Below are positions 12,084 through 25,100 of a stretch of 64,000 bases of DNA, one piece after another. The notes beneath the pieces were generated by a model. It saw only the letters and a list, made by a program, of their open reading frames with translations, had not been told where the DNA came from and made no database searches. The stretch covers positions 5,326,501 to 5,390,500 of the forward strand of contig OX359193.1 in the NCBI GenBank assembly GCA_947172415.1, written 5' to 3'. Each line of letters opens with the position of its first letter. Position 1 is the stretch's first letter. The DNA is from Chondrosia reniformis. Taxonomy: Eukaryota > Porifera > Demospongiae > Chondrillida > Chondrillidae. A program made the translations under genes and the position numbers.

Positions 12084-12089
12084 TTTATT
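12084..12089 (-). terminator. Poly(A) signal of copy B
   Basis: AATAAA on the minus strand, 65 bp after the stop codon, in a 3' flank homologous to that of copy A. Confidence 0.72.
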
Positions 12090-12153
12090 TAGTAACAAAA
12101 TGTTTGATGAAATGGTATGAAGGGAAAGTATTCATTGCTATGATTGCAATATA

Positions 12154-15100
12154 TTACTGTCCAAAAACATTAAAAATGGCTGGCTGGAGTGAGTCTGTCA
12201 TGACATCAGCAGCTGCCAAAATGTTGAGGGCAACCTTTGATATCTGCAGCTTAACCAAATCCCAGTCCTCCTCATAGATGGCATCAGTTACGCCAGGGAA
12301 AGCACTGCTGGCATAGGAGTTGAAGATACTGGGAGCATACACAGCATGCCTACATACAGTATATATGTACATGAAGTACATGAAAAGATATATGGATATA
12401 CACATGCATGTACTGTATCAAGAGAGAGTGTTGAAGATACAACCTAACAAAGTTTCCTCCCAAGCAACTACGTACATACAGCTTATTCACAATTTCTGAC
12501 TTGTTAATTGACTAAAAAATCTGTTAATACGATTCGAGTACTCGCGAGGGATCGAGATTACTCTAGGACAGCATTCGAACCAAACGCGTTCAAAGTGGTA
12601 AAGTAATTTTAAGCAGTACTGTATATATAGAGGTTTTAAAAGTTTTATACATACTGTATGTATATACGTACGTACTTGAAGAACGGTCTGTTTGGTAGAC
12701 CTTCAGGAATAAGGAAAGACCTCTCAATGTTAATCAACTTATTGTTAAGCACTCTCCATTTCATTAGTCTGATAAAGTAGAGAGGAAAACAGTAATTCAG
12801 TACAGACAAGTACAAGTACATATGTGTACATTAATCATGACAACTCACCTTGATGTGTCATCCTCAGACTTTTTGTTAACATATTCAGTTGCATTTTTAA
12901 GTGTGACAGCAGCTTTCTGAAATGTCAGGATGCTCTCACTTAAGAAATCTAGTAAAACCAGATAGTTTCATTTAGTTGAGAGTATAGGCATTCTTAAAAT
13001 CAAACGCACTATTTTAAACAAATAAATTCCTAAATTACAGTACAAAACGACACATTGATTTTTATTTCAGACATTTTTTTAGAATTTCCTTTAAACAACA
13101 ACAAGATAGGTGCTCCAAAACATGCTCATATGCACTCACTCAATGTTATATTTTCTTGTGCAAGCTGCTTAAAGAAAGTATTATTTAAGCCTGTGAAAAG
13201 TTCCTTCAATTTCTGTCCATATTCTACCACTCCAAACGGGATGACTGGAGTGGTTGCCAGGATCAGAGCCATCTTGAACAAGACCTGACTAACTGCTCTG
13301 TGATGGGTGAAGTTGCCATCTACAAATTTCTTCATCCAGTAGTATGTGTCATGAATGGAATGATATACTGGGTAACTAGCATAGGTGACATTTTTCTATA
13401 ATAGAGGAATGATTTGAAAAAATAACTTGGGACATTTAAATGTCAAATTGTGCCTAATACATATAATAGATACTTATGTATATGTACTGTACGTAATATA
13501 GAGATATTGTATATACATATATTTGAATATATATTGCGAGCAACTCCAAACTGATAACTACATTACCTACTTACATATTTTTATAGAGTAACCAGCAATG
13601 GTTATATATAATGTACCTACATACATATTAGTAGTATGAAGTCATTGATGCCCTACTTGACAACTATACCCTTTGTACGACCATTTCCCCTCTAGAATGG
13701 TTTGACTGTCACCTTAGTTATCCATAAAAGTAGACTACCATTCACTTACATAGAAATATGTATATCTAGTGTCACTTGAAGGAATTCCAATATTCTGGAG
13801 AAATGCAGTGTAGTCACTTCCAGATCCTAACCCAGGTACACTACAATTATATATTATTCACACATTCTATACACAATACATCAAAAGAACTGCTATATAT
13901 TACAATTGAAACTCACTTACATAGGAAATTTTGATGAAGAGTAGTTTAGCCATTCATCATATACTGTAATAGAACCATCATTAGGACTCCTTACCTGAAA
14001 CAGACGGAATGATCAAAACACACAAAGAGATATATAATCTGAGTGAGTGAGGTTCCATGAGCGCAATCTAAACCATCATTTCCTACATGCTACATCTATA
14101 GGTCTATGGGGAAATAAACCTATGGTGAGAAATTTGGATGAGGACACTTCTCATTCCTCTACTATGTATGTACTCCACTGGGACAGACAGCTGTATGATG
14201 CATGTAATGTCTCAAATTTGCACAACTGGCATAGTATTCTGCTAAGTTTTATGTGTCACAAGATCACTGCAGTTACCATTTTTGTTGCATTGTATATTAG
14301 GGGAATCAGCAAAGGTGATGAAGCTGCCCTGAAGTGCTGAAATCCTATATAAAAAGGAACATTTCTCTTTATACTGTAGATGTGTAAGTACATAAGAATG
14401 TGATCTGTTAGGTTGGACATTACATTTGCTTTTTTAAATGTAAGGTCTGGTCTAAGGTACGTATATTCGAACCTGAGTTGAGTGGGTGGAGTCAATACAT
14501 GATACTAGTAAATGTAATGGCCAAATTTAATCTCATTGACCTTTAAGCTTGTTTAAACCAAGTTGGCTAGGTTAAGAATAATTTGTCACAGGCTGGTATG
14601 TCTTGATAGTATATACTTTCAGCAATGCTATTATAGCAGGAAGTCCATTTACCCTTTGCCCAATGTTACTACAGTGACAATCCTTTTACTTTTTGTTGAG
14701 AACTACTTGTTACAAAGCTTACCCTAAAAGTCATGCATGTGTAAATGCAAAGAGATGCATTAAAATTATGTTTATACACGTCCAGCTAGTTGATTGAAAA
14801 CATCAAAATTTAAGCCAGATCAATCTTGAAAACAAGCTAGACCAGACCTTACCTAATATTAAGCAGATTAAGGTCTGACCTGTCAGAATATAATATATTC
14901 TGAATATTACTATACTATATACTATTTCCGGACAAATGATATCCCTACTGATGCGGGTAAAAAAACGGTAGACTTTAAAAAAGATGTTATATACAATTTA
15001 AAAGACACTGTGCAACCACTGCATGAAAACATACAAGTGAATACATATAAAGCATAGTGTGCAATGTTGGTAGCAGCTAAAGTACATACATAGCAGCTTA

Positions 15101-18100
15101 GACATGAAGACTAATAATAAGATAAGTAGCTCTCCTTAAACAATATTCAGAGAAGTCATGAAGTACATTCACATGCAGTTGTGGGAATTTCTTATATTAA
15201 GTCTTGCTACATAAAATGAATACTGCACAATGCCTAATTCTATCAGAAGAGAATAAGTGATTTGTGCTTCAAATGAAATATACACAAACACATGTGTAAG
15301 GATATAGCTTGCTCCCAGCTTACCATGTACTGTAATGTCTACATTTAGATAAGCTATAGCATCTTTGAAGAGTCGCTTGGCATTCATCTGTGAAATAGTG
15401 TAGGAATGTAACTAGTATGGATTTAAACATGATACAGTATTTCTATCTAAAATATTACTGTAACAATGAGAGAGCAAGTGTTTGGAGAGAATTACTGGTA
15501 GGCATGCAGTGGAGACCATTTGCCAATATCTTACCTCTACATATTCTACTGATCCAAGTAGTCCATATTCCTCAGCATCCCAACTACAAAGCATAATTGT
15601 TCTACCTGGTCTCCAACCTATGTAAGTGTAGTGGCATACAGTAAAACTGAAAACTGGTTTAACACAACCACTGATGTTGTGGTACATTTAGTTTAATGCC
15701 TAACCATCCTTCTTTAGGTCCCCAAGTGCATATCCAATCTCCATCATAGCAGCTGTACCACTACTGGGGTCTGCTCCTCCAAATGTCCATGCATCTCTAT
15801 GGTTACCAATCAGGATGGGGTGATCTGATTGGACAGGATATACATATGAATCTTATTTTCTATTCAATATAAGTTTAACTACAAATATACTACACATATA
15901 CATATATAATGTACACTGTCTATTGGTACCTCAGTTTGGATAGCATGTATTTTATACAGCTCACCTGGTTCTTGACTTCCATATATGGTGCCTATTACAT
16001 CAACAATCTTTCTAGTTTCTAAGTAGTTGTTCACTTCAATGTAGGCATTACTACAAATGTAACAGTACTAATATATTGAACAGAATAATAAACATCTATA
16101 CTCTTTAAAATATTTGCTGTTTTGTTTTTCCTGTGTACTTACTATGAGCTATAAGGGTCTTTGAATCCAGGGCCAATGTAGTAAGTAAAACTCAGTTGTC
16201 CCTGCCAGTCACTCGGAGCTTCATTACTCTGATCCATTTTACTGAGTTGCAATAAAAACAGACTTTACAGTTGGGTGTGATGTATTGCATAACGTCTAAT
16301 TATGGCAAACCTTAAGAATTCATATGCATCTTTATATGAAAGTGGAGTGACAGGAATGGAAGGATATGCTCCATTCTTTTGAGCATATTCATAGCTATCT
16401 CGATATACACCATCTAGATATAGGAATTTTGCCAATGGCAAATACGTATATATATGCATACTGAAAATCAAAGTGCTCTTACTTACCAATGGAAGGTCTC
16501 AGCTGTGTTAAACTGTCTCCCTTCCAAATCTTCAACGAGCCCCTCTGAAGTCCAGTGTCAGGCAAGCTCCAGCCCTTTGGATATGGAGGAAGTCCACCTT
16601 TTGGAGAATAGTCAGCTGGATCAGAATACATGACTAATCCAACACAGCCATTTTGTTCTGCAAGTTGAGCCTAATATTGGAGAATGGAGTGCTAGCAAAT
16701 TTTGATAGCGATCATTTGTATAGCCAACTTATATAAAATAAATTGCTTTAGCAATTACTTTGGTTCCTCTAAAGATCTTCCCATAGCGTGCTATGCATAC
16801 ACTTCCATTTACAGATATACTCTTGTTAAAAGACAGGTACTCAAAGTCCTCTATGCGACCATAATTCACATATATAAGTTTACCCTATACAAACAAACAG
16901 ACAAGTTAGAAGGCAAAGAAGTGATGAGACTATATATTAATGGATTACTATGGTATATTGTAACTTGCACTGTATATAGGAATGATGCTACCTTTCCTAT
17001 GTTTACAAGTTCAACACCACTCAAATATCATCACACAAGTAATGCAAGATGCAGTATCATACTCTAGCATTGCCTTTCCCTGAGTAGGCATTAAAGGGGC
17101 GGGGCACTCCAGTCTGATTCTCATCTTCTGTGAGAGGTGGCTCCAGACTAGCTGTTGGAGAGTCATAGTACACACTTCCATTTTCAAATTGGATTTGAAA
17201 CTTGTTAGGATTGGTATCATTTGGATACTGCAAGAGGACACTAAAGTTAACCATTTCAACTTTATCAAACTTCAATGACTTCCATTCATCAGCTACAAAA
17301 GCTGCCAACTCAATGTTAGTATCCATTCCAGCAATATGCGGTTTCTTGGTTAGTGTCCTACACAAAAGGTTTAGCATGCATAGTAGAAACATTATTACAG
17401 GCTACCATCTGCTTGGGATAATCCATATATAGCAACCCTTACCCTTATACACAAATGAAATCAAAAGTATTGACAAAAGCTTTCTCATGTATACTTAGAA
17501 AGGATTGCACGGGAAAACCAGTAAAACTTTGTTCAGGAGAATAGTAGTAAGTAATGGGCCTAAAAGTCAAAGGGTCAACCATCTAAAGATAAACTTAAAC
17601 TCTTAAGTGATCAATAATTACTACCATTAGTGCATTAACCATTAGTAGAATCACAGAAAGTAGCAGTATTTTCCCAATCCCATGCACGTGCACATTATAT
17701 ATAGATAATTATATACAGGCTACCATCTGCTTGAGATAATCCATAAGTACAGTCCTTACACAAAAATAATCAAAAGTATTCACAAAAGCTTATTAGATAC
17801 TTCAAACTTAAAATCACACCAAAATATTGGGCGAGTAGTTTATTAGTGATTGGTTACCTTGTCTCACCTACTTAGTTTGCTACTCTAATATTATTGATCT
17901 TTACAGTGACTATTTGTATACAGTCCATTTTCAAAATGTTTTTAAGTACGTATGCATACTCAGTAACCATTACTCCATAACACTGTTGGCTTCTCAATTA
18001 GGATTCTACAATTACAGTCTCACATAAGATACATACCCACTTTAATGCTATTTAGCCAGTCTTTCTCCTTTTAAGATCATATCACTAGTACTACTTCTAC

Positions 18101-18561
18101 TTGCCAAGCCCATAAATTTACAACAATTTTTCTATAGAGATTATTGATCGAGACTAGTAATTTAGGGGAACATGCTTCCAATTCACATGTAAGCTAGAAA
18201 ATGTGGAAGTAAAGTAATGGTTTATCTCCAGCTTTCTTTCTTACTTTAAGGTCTGATTGATTCGTTCTGTCTTCAAAAGATCGTCTATTTTATCTAAAAC
18301 TGACACCATCTTCCCGTCATATCGAAGTAGTGCACCCCATGCTAGTTCTGTTTGTACTGGTCCGACGGAAGGACAAGAGTTAGACCCGCTTCCAGAACTT
18401 TCAGTAATTCCGAACACAGCATAGCCGATACCAATTCCCACTCCAATAAACAGAATAGCTAAAACTAGCAATACAACGAAGCATGCAGCCAAGGAGATGT
18501 AACTGCGTTTCTTTCCAGATGCTTTGGTATCTGTTAGAAAAAGCAATTTATTTACAACCAT
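12154..18561 (-). CDS. Glutamate carboxypeptidase II / NAALADase-like M28 metallopeptidase, copy B
   Basis: A predicted 784-aa type II membrane peptidase, complete. Exons in transcript order: 18245-18561, 17063-17357, 16759-16884, 16487-16670, 16311-16413, 16143-16241, 15965-16050, 15705-15824, 15535-15617, 15324-15387, 14277-14344, 13921-13994, 13750-13840, 13140-13395, 12849-12948, 12676-12768, 12154-12349. Exon lengths equal those of copy A, except exon 1 (8 codons shorter, new N-terminus MVVNKLL) and exon 12 (one codon shorter). All zinc ligands and the catalytic Glu are present. The pocket segment reads [11 protein letters not shown], which differs from copies A and D. Introns 4, 7 and 14 match copy D and not A; intron 6 differs from both. 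Upstream sits an orphan mevalonate kinase exon, so this copy derives from a block like MVK-D. Confidence 0.92.
14060..14200 (+). repeat. Family 1 dispersed repeat, 3'-truncated
   Basis: Matches the family through CCTACATGCTACATCTATAG, the pyrimidine-rich part and CCACTGGGACAGACAGCTGT. It stops where the hammerhead core would begin. It lies in an intron of copy B. Confidence 0.6.
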
Positions 18562-18837
18562 TTTGTACCTCCTTGCACTGTTTTTGTACCTCTTCCCGTG
18601 CTACGCGTATTAATAGAGTCAAATGGGAAAATATTGCAAATATGTAGTCTAGTCTTTCAGTTTAATTAATTTTTTGTCAGAATGGTTTTTCACTTGCTAT
18701 CAGCCTCCATAGAGAATGATCGAATTGGGTGAATTTAATAAAGTGAAAACTGGTATACAATGATCCATCCGGATCCTATCCTCATTTTTCTAGGAGTGAG
18801 CGCTAAATGACGAAGACAACTTAGTACTTAATTTATG

Positions 18838-19175
18838 ACAAGCGTAAATCTTTAAATGATGTCATCAAGAAATGAATATTTTATTACAAAACTTTATTGT
18901 ACAAAGTCTTGACTTAATTTGTTATGACATGAATACAAACTCCTAGACAAGCTAGTTTAGTCCTCCATAATTCAAAAACTGATAAATAAATTCTCCTTGA
19001 TTGCTCTAACACTTTCCTCAGAATTCTCTAAATCTATATAAAAATATACACATATGTGTACAGACAAAACAAAAAGTGCAATATTAAGTTATAGTAAATA
19101 CATGCAAGAAAGCACACTTTCAATACAATGTATATAATTGATTCCTCTTTGTTGGCAAAGTTGTAGTTAATTCTC
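18838..19175 (-). pseudogene. Orphan terminal exon of mevalonate kinase
   Basis: This segment is homologous to 46,850-47,160, which holds the last coding exon, stop and 3' UTR of the intact mevalonate kinase gene. The exon counterpart is 18914-19033. It is 120 nt long where the functional exon has 116. The 4-nt gain shifts the frame and produces an early TGA. No other MVK exon is nearby. It lies upstream of peptidase copy B exactly as the true MVK 3' end lies upstream of copy D, so it is a passenger of the block duplication. Confidence 0.88.
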
Positions 19176-19407
19176 CAAATGAGAGAAACACCTCAAAGAG
19201 GGAGAAATGGCAGAGGCAGAAAGAACTGAAGGAAGACCTCTCTGCAAATCAGCAAAGATCTCTGTTTCTCAGGAGAGAAAGGTGCTTCTAGCTGGCTGAC
19301 TATGCATCAAGAACATGGGCTTCACTCTGCATATAAGAGAGCATTCAGGGACGCAGTTTATCTGACTCCACCTTAGTATGTACAATAGTAATGGCAAAAT
19401 GAAGATA
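19176..19407. other. Junction segment between orphan MVK exon and copy C
   Basis: Sequence not shared with either duplicated neighbour. On the plus strand it can be read as short peptide stretches with frameshifts (for example RTEGRPLCKSAKIS, then ADYASRTWAS, then YKRAFRDAVYLTPP). This suggests a decayed coding sequence, possibly of a mobile element, but I do not recognise the family. Confidence 0.3.
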
Positions 19408-19644
19408 AGATTTGCTTAAGCTTGAAGTCAAAATTTACCCTGCATTGTGTGTAAAGCCCACTTTAATTTCCATATTTCCTTGTAAAAGAGGTTTAAATTT
19501 ATAACTATGTATTAAATTTAACTGTAATATTACTTTGAAGATCATTTTTAGTTTAGTAGTGACTTACTTAGCTACAATACGTTGTACATTACTATGTTTT
19601 TGAACACAAAGAGGATTCGGATGTTCATTACCTTTGTCTTGTAC

Positions 19645-20752
19645 AAAAATGTCACCTATGCTGGTTACCCAGTATATCATTCCATTCATGACACATACTA
19701 CTGGATGAAGAATTTTGTTGATGGCAACTTCACCCATCACAGAGCAGTTAGTCAGGTCTGGTCCAAGATGGCTCTGATCCTGGCAACCACTCCAGTCATC
19801 CCGTTTGGAGTGGTAGAATATGGAGAGAAATTAAAGGAACTTTTCACAGGCTTAAATAATAGTTACTTTAAGCAGCTTGCACAAGAAAATATAACATTGA
19901 GTGAGTGCATATGAAAATATTGTATAGCTTCTCATAACTTGCTATTTTGATATTATCTACAATTTAAGAATAACTGAATTGTAATATTTATGTAAGCAGT
20001 ATTTTTAAATGTAATTTTATAGGTTAAAAGATATTTATTTATAGATATGAGTCTAATGTATAAAATAATTTACTAGATTTTTTAAGTGAGAGCATCCTGA
20101 CATTTCAGAAAGCTGCTGTCACACTTAAAAACGCAACTGAATATGTTAACACAAAGTCTGAGAATGACACATCAAGGTGAGTTGTCATACTGATCAATGT
20201 ACACATACAGTATGTACTTGTGCTTGTCTGTACTGAATTACTGTTTTCCTCTGTTCTTTATCAGACTAATGAAATGGAGAGTGCTCAACAATAAGTTGAT
20301 TAACATTGAAAGGTCTTTCCTTATTCCTGAAGGTCTACCAAATAGACCATTTTATAAGTACGTATTTTTGTACTTTTTGAAGTTTTTCACTTATGTATAT
20401 ATATGTTATAGCTTTACTCTCTCTTGATACAGTACGTGTATAGTGTATATGTATTATATGTGTGTATGATATATATGTGTTATATATATATTCAAGAGGA
20501 GGTGTCAACTAATGTATTGTAAGCCTCTTTTTCATGTACATATATACTGTATGTAGGCATGCTGTGTATGCTCCCAGTGTCTTCAACTACTATGCCAGCA
20601 ATGCTTTCCCTGGTGTAACTGATGCCATCTATGAGAAGGATTGGGATTTGGTTAAGCTGCAGATATCAAAGGTTGCCCTCAACATTTTGGCAGCAGCTGA
20701 TGTCATGACAGACTCACTCCAGCCAGCCATTTTTAATGTTTTTGGACAATAA
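19645..20752 (+). pseudogene. Copy C: 3' fragment of the NAALADase-like gene (exons 14-17)
   Basis: Four exon equivalents remain: 19645-19900, 20077-20176, 20265-20357 and 20557-20752. Each has the same length and phase as in copy A, and the frames are open to the stop. Exons 1-13, including the anchor and every zinc ligand except the final His (YPVYHS), are missing. The 3' splice site before exon 14 is changed from TAG to TAC. The homologous block with copy A runs from about 19,408 to 21,650, including the poly(A) signal (20817-20822) and 3' flank. A chimeric transcript from an upstream promoter is conceivable but nothing in the sequence supports it. Confidence 0.88.
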
Positions 20753-21179
20753 TATATTGCAATCATAGCAATGAATACTTTCCCTTCATACGATTTCATC
20801 AAACATTTTGTTACTAAATAAAGACAGTTCCAAGGAATTCAATACAATTTTACATGTTGCATGCTGTATGTTAGTTTTAGCTGTCTCGCACAGCTGTCTC
20901 ACACAGCTTGAATTCATAGCAGTAATATATATTATACCTAGAGCAAGATAAGGTTCTCTATAGAGACAGTATAGAAACTAGGCAACAATGGTGAAAACCT
21001 GCTCTCATCAGAGTCATAAGGTGTGAGGATCAGACGTCTTCTGAGTGAAGTTGGCATCTTCAATGTCACCTTCATCTTAATTCTCTTTTTGGCTTTATGA
21101 TTGTGTATGATGAATAGGTATACGTAGTTACTGTGTAGCATGCTCTTTTAATTGGACATGCATGAAAAATGTAATATAC

Positions 21180-21400
21180 TATTTTCCTACATGCATGCTA
21201 TGCCTATTCTGTAAAAAAAGCCTATAGGGGAACTAAACCTGAAGAGAGCTTTGGATGAAGATATATACAGAAGTCTTTTTTCCTTCTTTTCCTTTCTTTC
21301 ATCTTCTTCTCCACTGGGTCAGACAGCTGTTTCTGGGAATTCCACCCTTCATCAGTGATCCTGGAAGTCTTTATCTTTATCTTGATCTTCTGTGAATCTA
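21180..21400 (+). mobile_element. Family 1 dispersed repeat, copy in the 3' flank of C
   Basis: Nearly the same as the element at 8,670-8,885 and in the same relative position, so it was copied with the A/C flank. Confidence 0.7.
21311..21364 (-). ncRNA. Hammerhead-ribozyme-like motif in family 1 repeat
   Basis: The minus strand shows CTGATGA, GGG..CCC, GAAAC, an AGCT loop and GTC, in order. GATCA before the core and TGACC after GTC form most of stem I, and outer CCA/TGG pairing follows. The conserved core bases are all present. Confidence 0.5.
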
Positions 21401-21649
21401 TATATCGATCTTTCATGATCACTGCATGATCCTTAAATTTAATTGCAGAAAGGTTATTAATATTTATATACTTTTATGAAAAAGTACATTGTCACTTGCA
21501 TGACAGATGCAACATTTCACTTGGACAGTCACGTACTGCATGTGAACACTCAGTCAGTCAGTCAGGGTGTAGACTGCCAATTTTATTCTTGCATACATAT
21601 ATGAAGCTGAAACCTGAATTGGTGTCAGCATTCACAGACATCCATAAAA

Positions 21650-21715
21650 TATACGCGTATTAATAGAGTCAAATGGGAATTCGAAAATATTGTAAATATG
21701 TAGTCTTTCAGTTTA
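21650..21715 (+). repeat. Copy of the sequence upstream of gene B
   Basis: ACGCGTATTAATAGAGTCAA, followed by AAATATTG and ATGTAGTCTTTCAGTTTAA, repeats 18,603-18,668 in the same orientation with small indels. It abuts the right end of the A/C homologous block, so it marks a second duplication junction. Confidence 0.7.
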
Positions 21716-22167
21716 AAATTAGTCTACACCTAAGTGAAACTGGATGGCTTAATTTGTTTATAGAGCAGGTCATGATTGAAACCTTTTGCCATTGCACATT
21801 AGAGAAGCGGATGATCAGAATGTCAAGTCAAGAATTAAAGATTGATTGAATATTTCATTTTAATAATAATTGTAATTTTATGTATAATATGTCCCCCTTT
21901 TATACCAGCCTTGGCTGACGTAAGGGGTTACTAATAACAATACAATACAATACATTATACAACAGTCAATACAAAACAGCTGCAGAGGGCAGTCATGTAT
22001 GTTTTTAGGTATCCCTCTAATATTTACTTGGGGAGTATATATACGTATACCGTACTCTGGATTATATTTTAGAGTGTAAATAATGTGCATGTGTCCTTAA
22101 TAATAAATGTTAACTGCAGCTCAGAAACGTTAATTCAAGAAAGAGAGAAAAAGTATTAACATGCATG

Positions 22168-25100
22168 CTATACATGCTGTGACATGATTTTTTTCATTTT
22201 CTCTGCTAAGGGAACTTGTGATCTTCTGTTTAAGGTTTTAACAATCCAATTCATTATATCTCTAGAGGACTTTATATTTGCTTGCTGGAGTTTTTGTTGT
22301 GCATCATGACTACCCAGAACAGAGTCATTTTGAGTGGCAATGCTACAGATCATGCACTCAGGGGGATCCAAATGGACACAAGTCTTGTATTTGCTTTCAA
22401 AGTTCTATTTAAAAGAAGGAAAAGTAAAACCAACAATGTGTTAACATTCCTTGCACTGAAGTTTTTTAATATATATATAACCATGACAGCCCTAGCTGTA
22501 GCAAGTTAGCATATATATATATATATACTCAATTCTAGCTCATATTATGTGCATGTAATCCACAGACCTATAGCTCTTTATTAGAAGTAATTTATATCAA
22601 GCAGACCTGTCAAAGACAGCATATAGGTTATCAACTTGCATCACCATGCAATATACCATGCAGTACCATGGTACAGGCTTAAAATTACAGCTTTCATTTC
22701 AGATACAAAACCTTAAATTTAAAAACCACACTTTAGGCTCAATAAATCTGGCAGTCAATTTTATGCATCACTGCAACACATTCAAATCAATTCTGTCTGT
22801 GAAGGTCTGAAAGGGACAGGTAACTATATTTTGTTTTCAATAGCCACACTTCATTACCATGTCAAAATCTCCAAGTACAGAATTATATATATACTGTATA
22901 TTGGTATATATATAAAACATATTAATAGCTAGTCACCATGACAAGACATATAATATATACATTGTAATTGTTCAAACAATTAGAGTTACAATGCATTGTA
23001 TATAATTGCATACTATAGATCTTAAAAATAGCAACAGAAATATTATTTTTATACTTTTTTGCTATTACTTGCATATTGTAGTAAGTTGGCAAATAATGTA
23101 TCCCCATCAAAATAACATACCATCTGAAAGCGCTTCACTATTTGTTTTATCTCCTTTTTTTCTGGAAATTTGTCTAGGCCTCCCATGTTTTCAGCATAAA
23201 GTTGATCACCAAATGTCAAACAAAGTAAGGTTGGAGCTCCAGACTTAGCAATATGTTTCAACCAAGTCATAGAAATATCAGAATGTGCTTTCCTGTATAG
23301 AAGAAATCGAATCATAATAAAGAAATGATAACCTGTCTGACTTTCTAAAGTACACAAAACTAAAAATTCCTAGGCCATAAAGTCCCCTTCTCGAATTCCA
23401 ATTCCACAGCTCCTTATTAAATGTAAACTAAATTAACTTTTGGAAACTGATCAAAAAGGTTGAACAATTTAATAAGGATTTGTTTAAATGGGAGTTCTAT
23501 TTGTGAATAAATTTTCAATGTATTCTCTGCATGTATGTAGTTCTCTGATAAACAATTGCAAGTCATCAGTTAATTGGGAAGTTTAACAAACCTGTAATCA
23601 ACCATGTAGATGACAAGCTGAGCAAGGTCAAACAGTATCTTACAGAGACCCCTAATTACATCATCGCAGTCATCCACTCCTGGAAAGTCCATTACATCCA
23701 TTTCTTCTACTTCTGGTCCAAGATTATACACAAAGGGGACTGTGGTCCTCTTGGACTCCAAAGTACCAGATGGAATCTATGTATATATATATAATATTTA
23801 AAGGTACCAGTATCCTGTTATATATACGTACTTTTAATCTGGGCTACCATATACGTAATACATATGGTCCTCTAAAGTATATAAAAATATTCAGTATAAG
23901 CATTGTATGATCGACCATTATATATTATCATGAACGACTTAGATGGTTAGTTAAAATTCAATCTATACTGTATATAGGTTTCTATCATAACTCCCTTCTG
24001 TATAACTTTGGTGCATGTCACTATTGAATAGACCACCCATATCATATCCTTTAGTTATTGATTGTTGTAGCAGAAAACATAACATATACCTTCTTCCCAA
24101 AAAGTTTGTTCATCAAGCTTGACTTTCCACTGTTCATCAATCCAACAACTCCAAGAGTTGTTTGACTGGCAAGTGCTTCTCGAAGATCATGAATGGCAAG
24201 TAACCATTTGATCCACCGGGCAATAATCTCTCTGTGATCCAAAGCTACGCATGACAGAATTTTCTCCTTGAAGTAAAGCTTCCACTGACCAACGATATCT
24301 TCCACAGCAGTGTCAGAGAGTATGCCACATTCAGTACAGAGCTCCTTTAACTGATGCTCCAATGAGTAACTGACATAATTTGAGCTACAGCTTACTGTGT
24401 TTGACATTGCTGTAGCAATAAACTGCACCTTGCCTACATAAGTAGACATCTCGGATTCCAGAGCAAGATCACCTCCTTGTAGGAATGTGCCTAGATAATC
24501 TGTGACATCTATAATAATCTGCTTGTCTTTAATTATGCTCTGAAGGTTGCCAAAGTTTAGCCCTACAATATACCAAACACCAGTTGAGATGCCAGATTCA
24601 AGTGCTTTGGCGGTATCTTCTTTGCTAGACTGAACAAGTGGCACTTGCATGTGAGTTCCCATAAATCCATCCACAAGTGCAGCAAATTCACTGGCATCTC
24701 TTCTAACAGTTTCAGCAGAGCTTAAGACAGTTATATTGGCATCTGCTTGACTGGAATCTATGTCATTCAGTGCCTTTTGGGAGTTTCGAAGCATTACTTT
24801 TGGATTTAAGGATTCACAAGAATCAGTGAACAGGCTACGAATTCCTTTTCCAGACAGTTTTGGAACGCTTGTCCTAGGGCGTCTCCTAAACACCACTTCA
24901 CGTTTTCTTGACCTTGAATAATATGGTCCTGATACCCTACTTTCACAGAACCTATAACCTGGATTCTGGCTTTCTTCCACTAAAACTAATGACTGTAAAC
25001 TACTCATCATGCTACTGTCATCTTCAACTTCTATATATTGCTCTATGCCTTCTTCAGGGTAATGCCTTGGTATGTAGACATTAGTGGAAGTGCGGTGAGA

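Noticed and set aside
16702..17067. 121-aa plus-strand protein within copy B
   Set aside because: It runs across an intron and antisense to exons 2 and 3 of the peptidase gene; a shadow frame.
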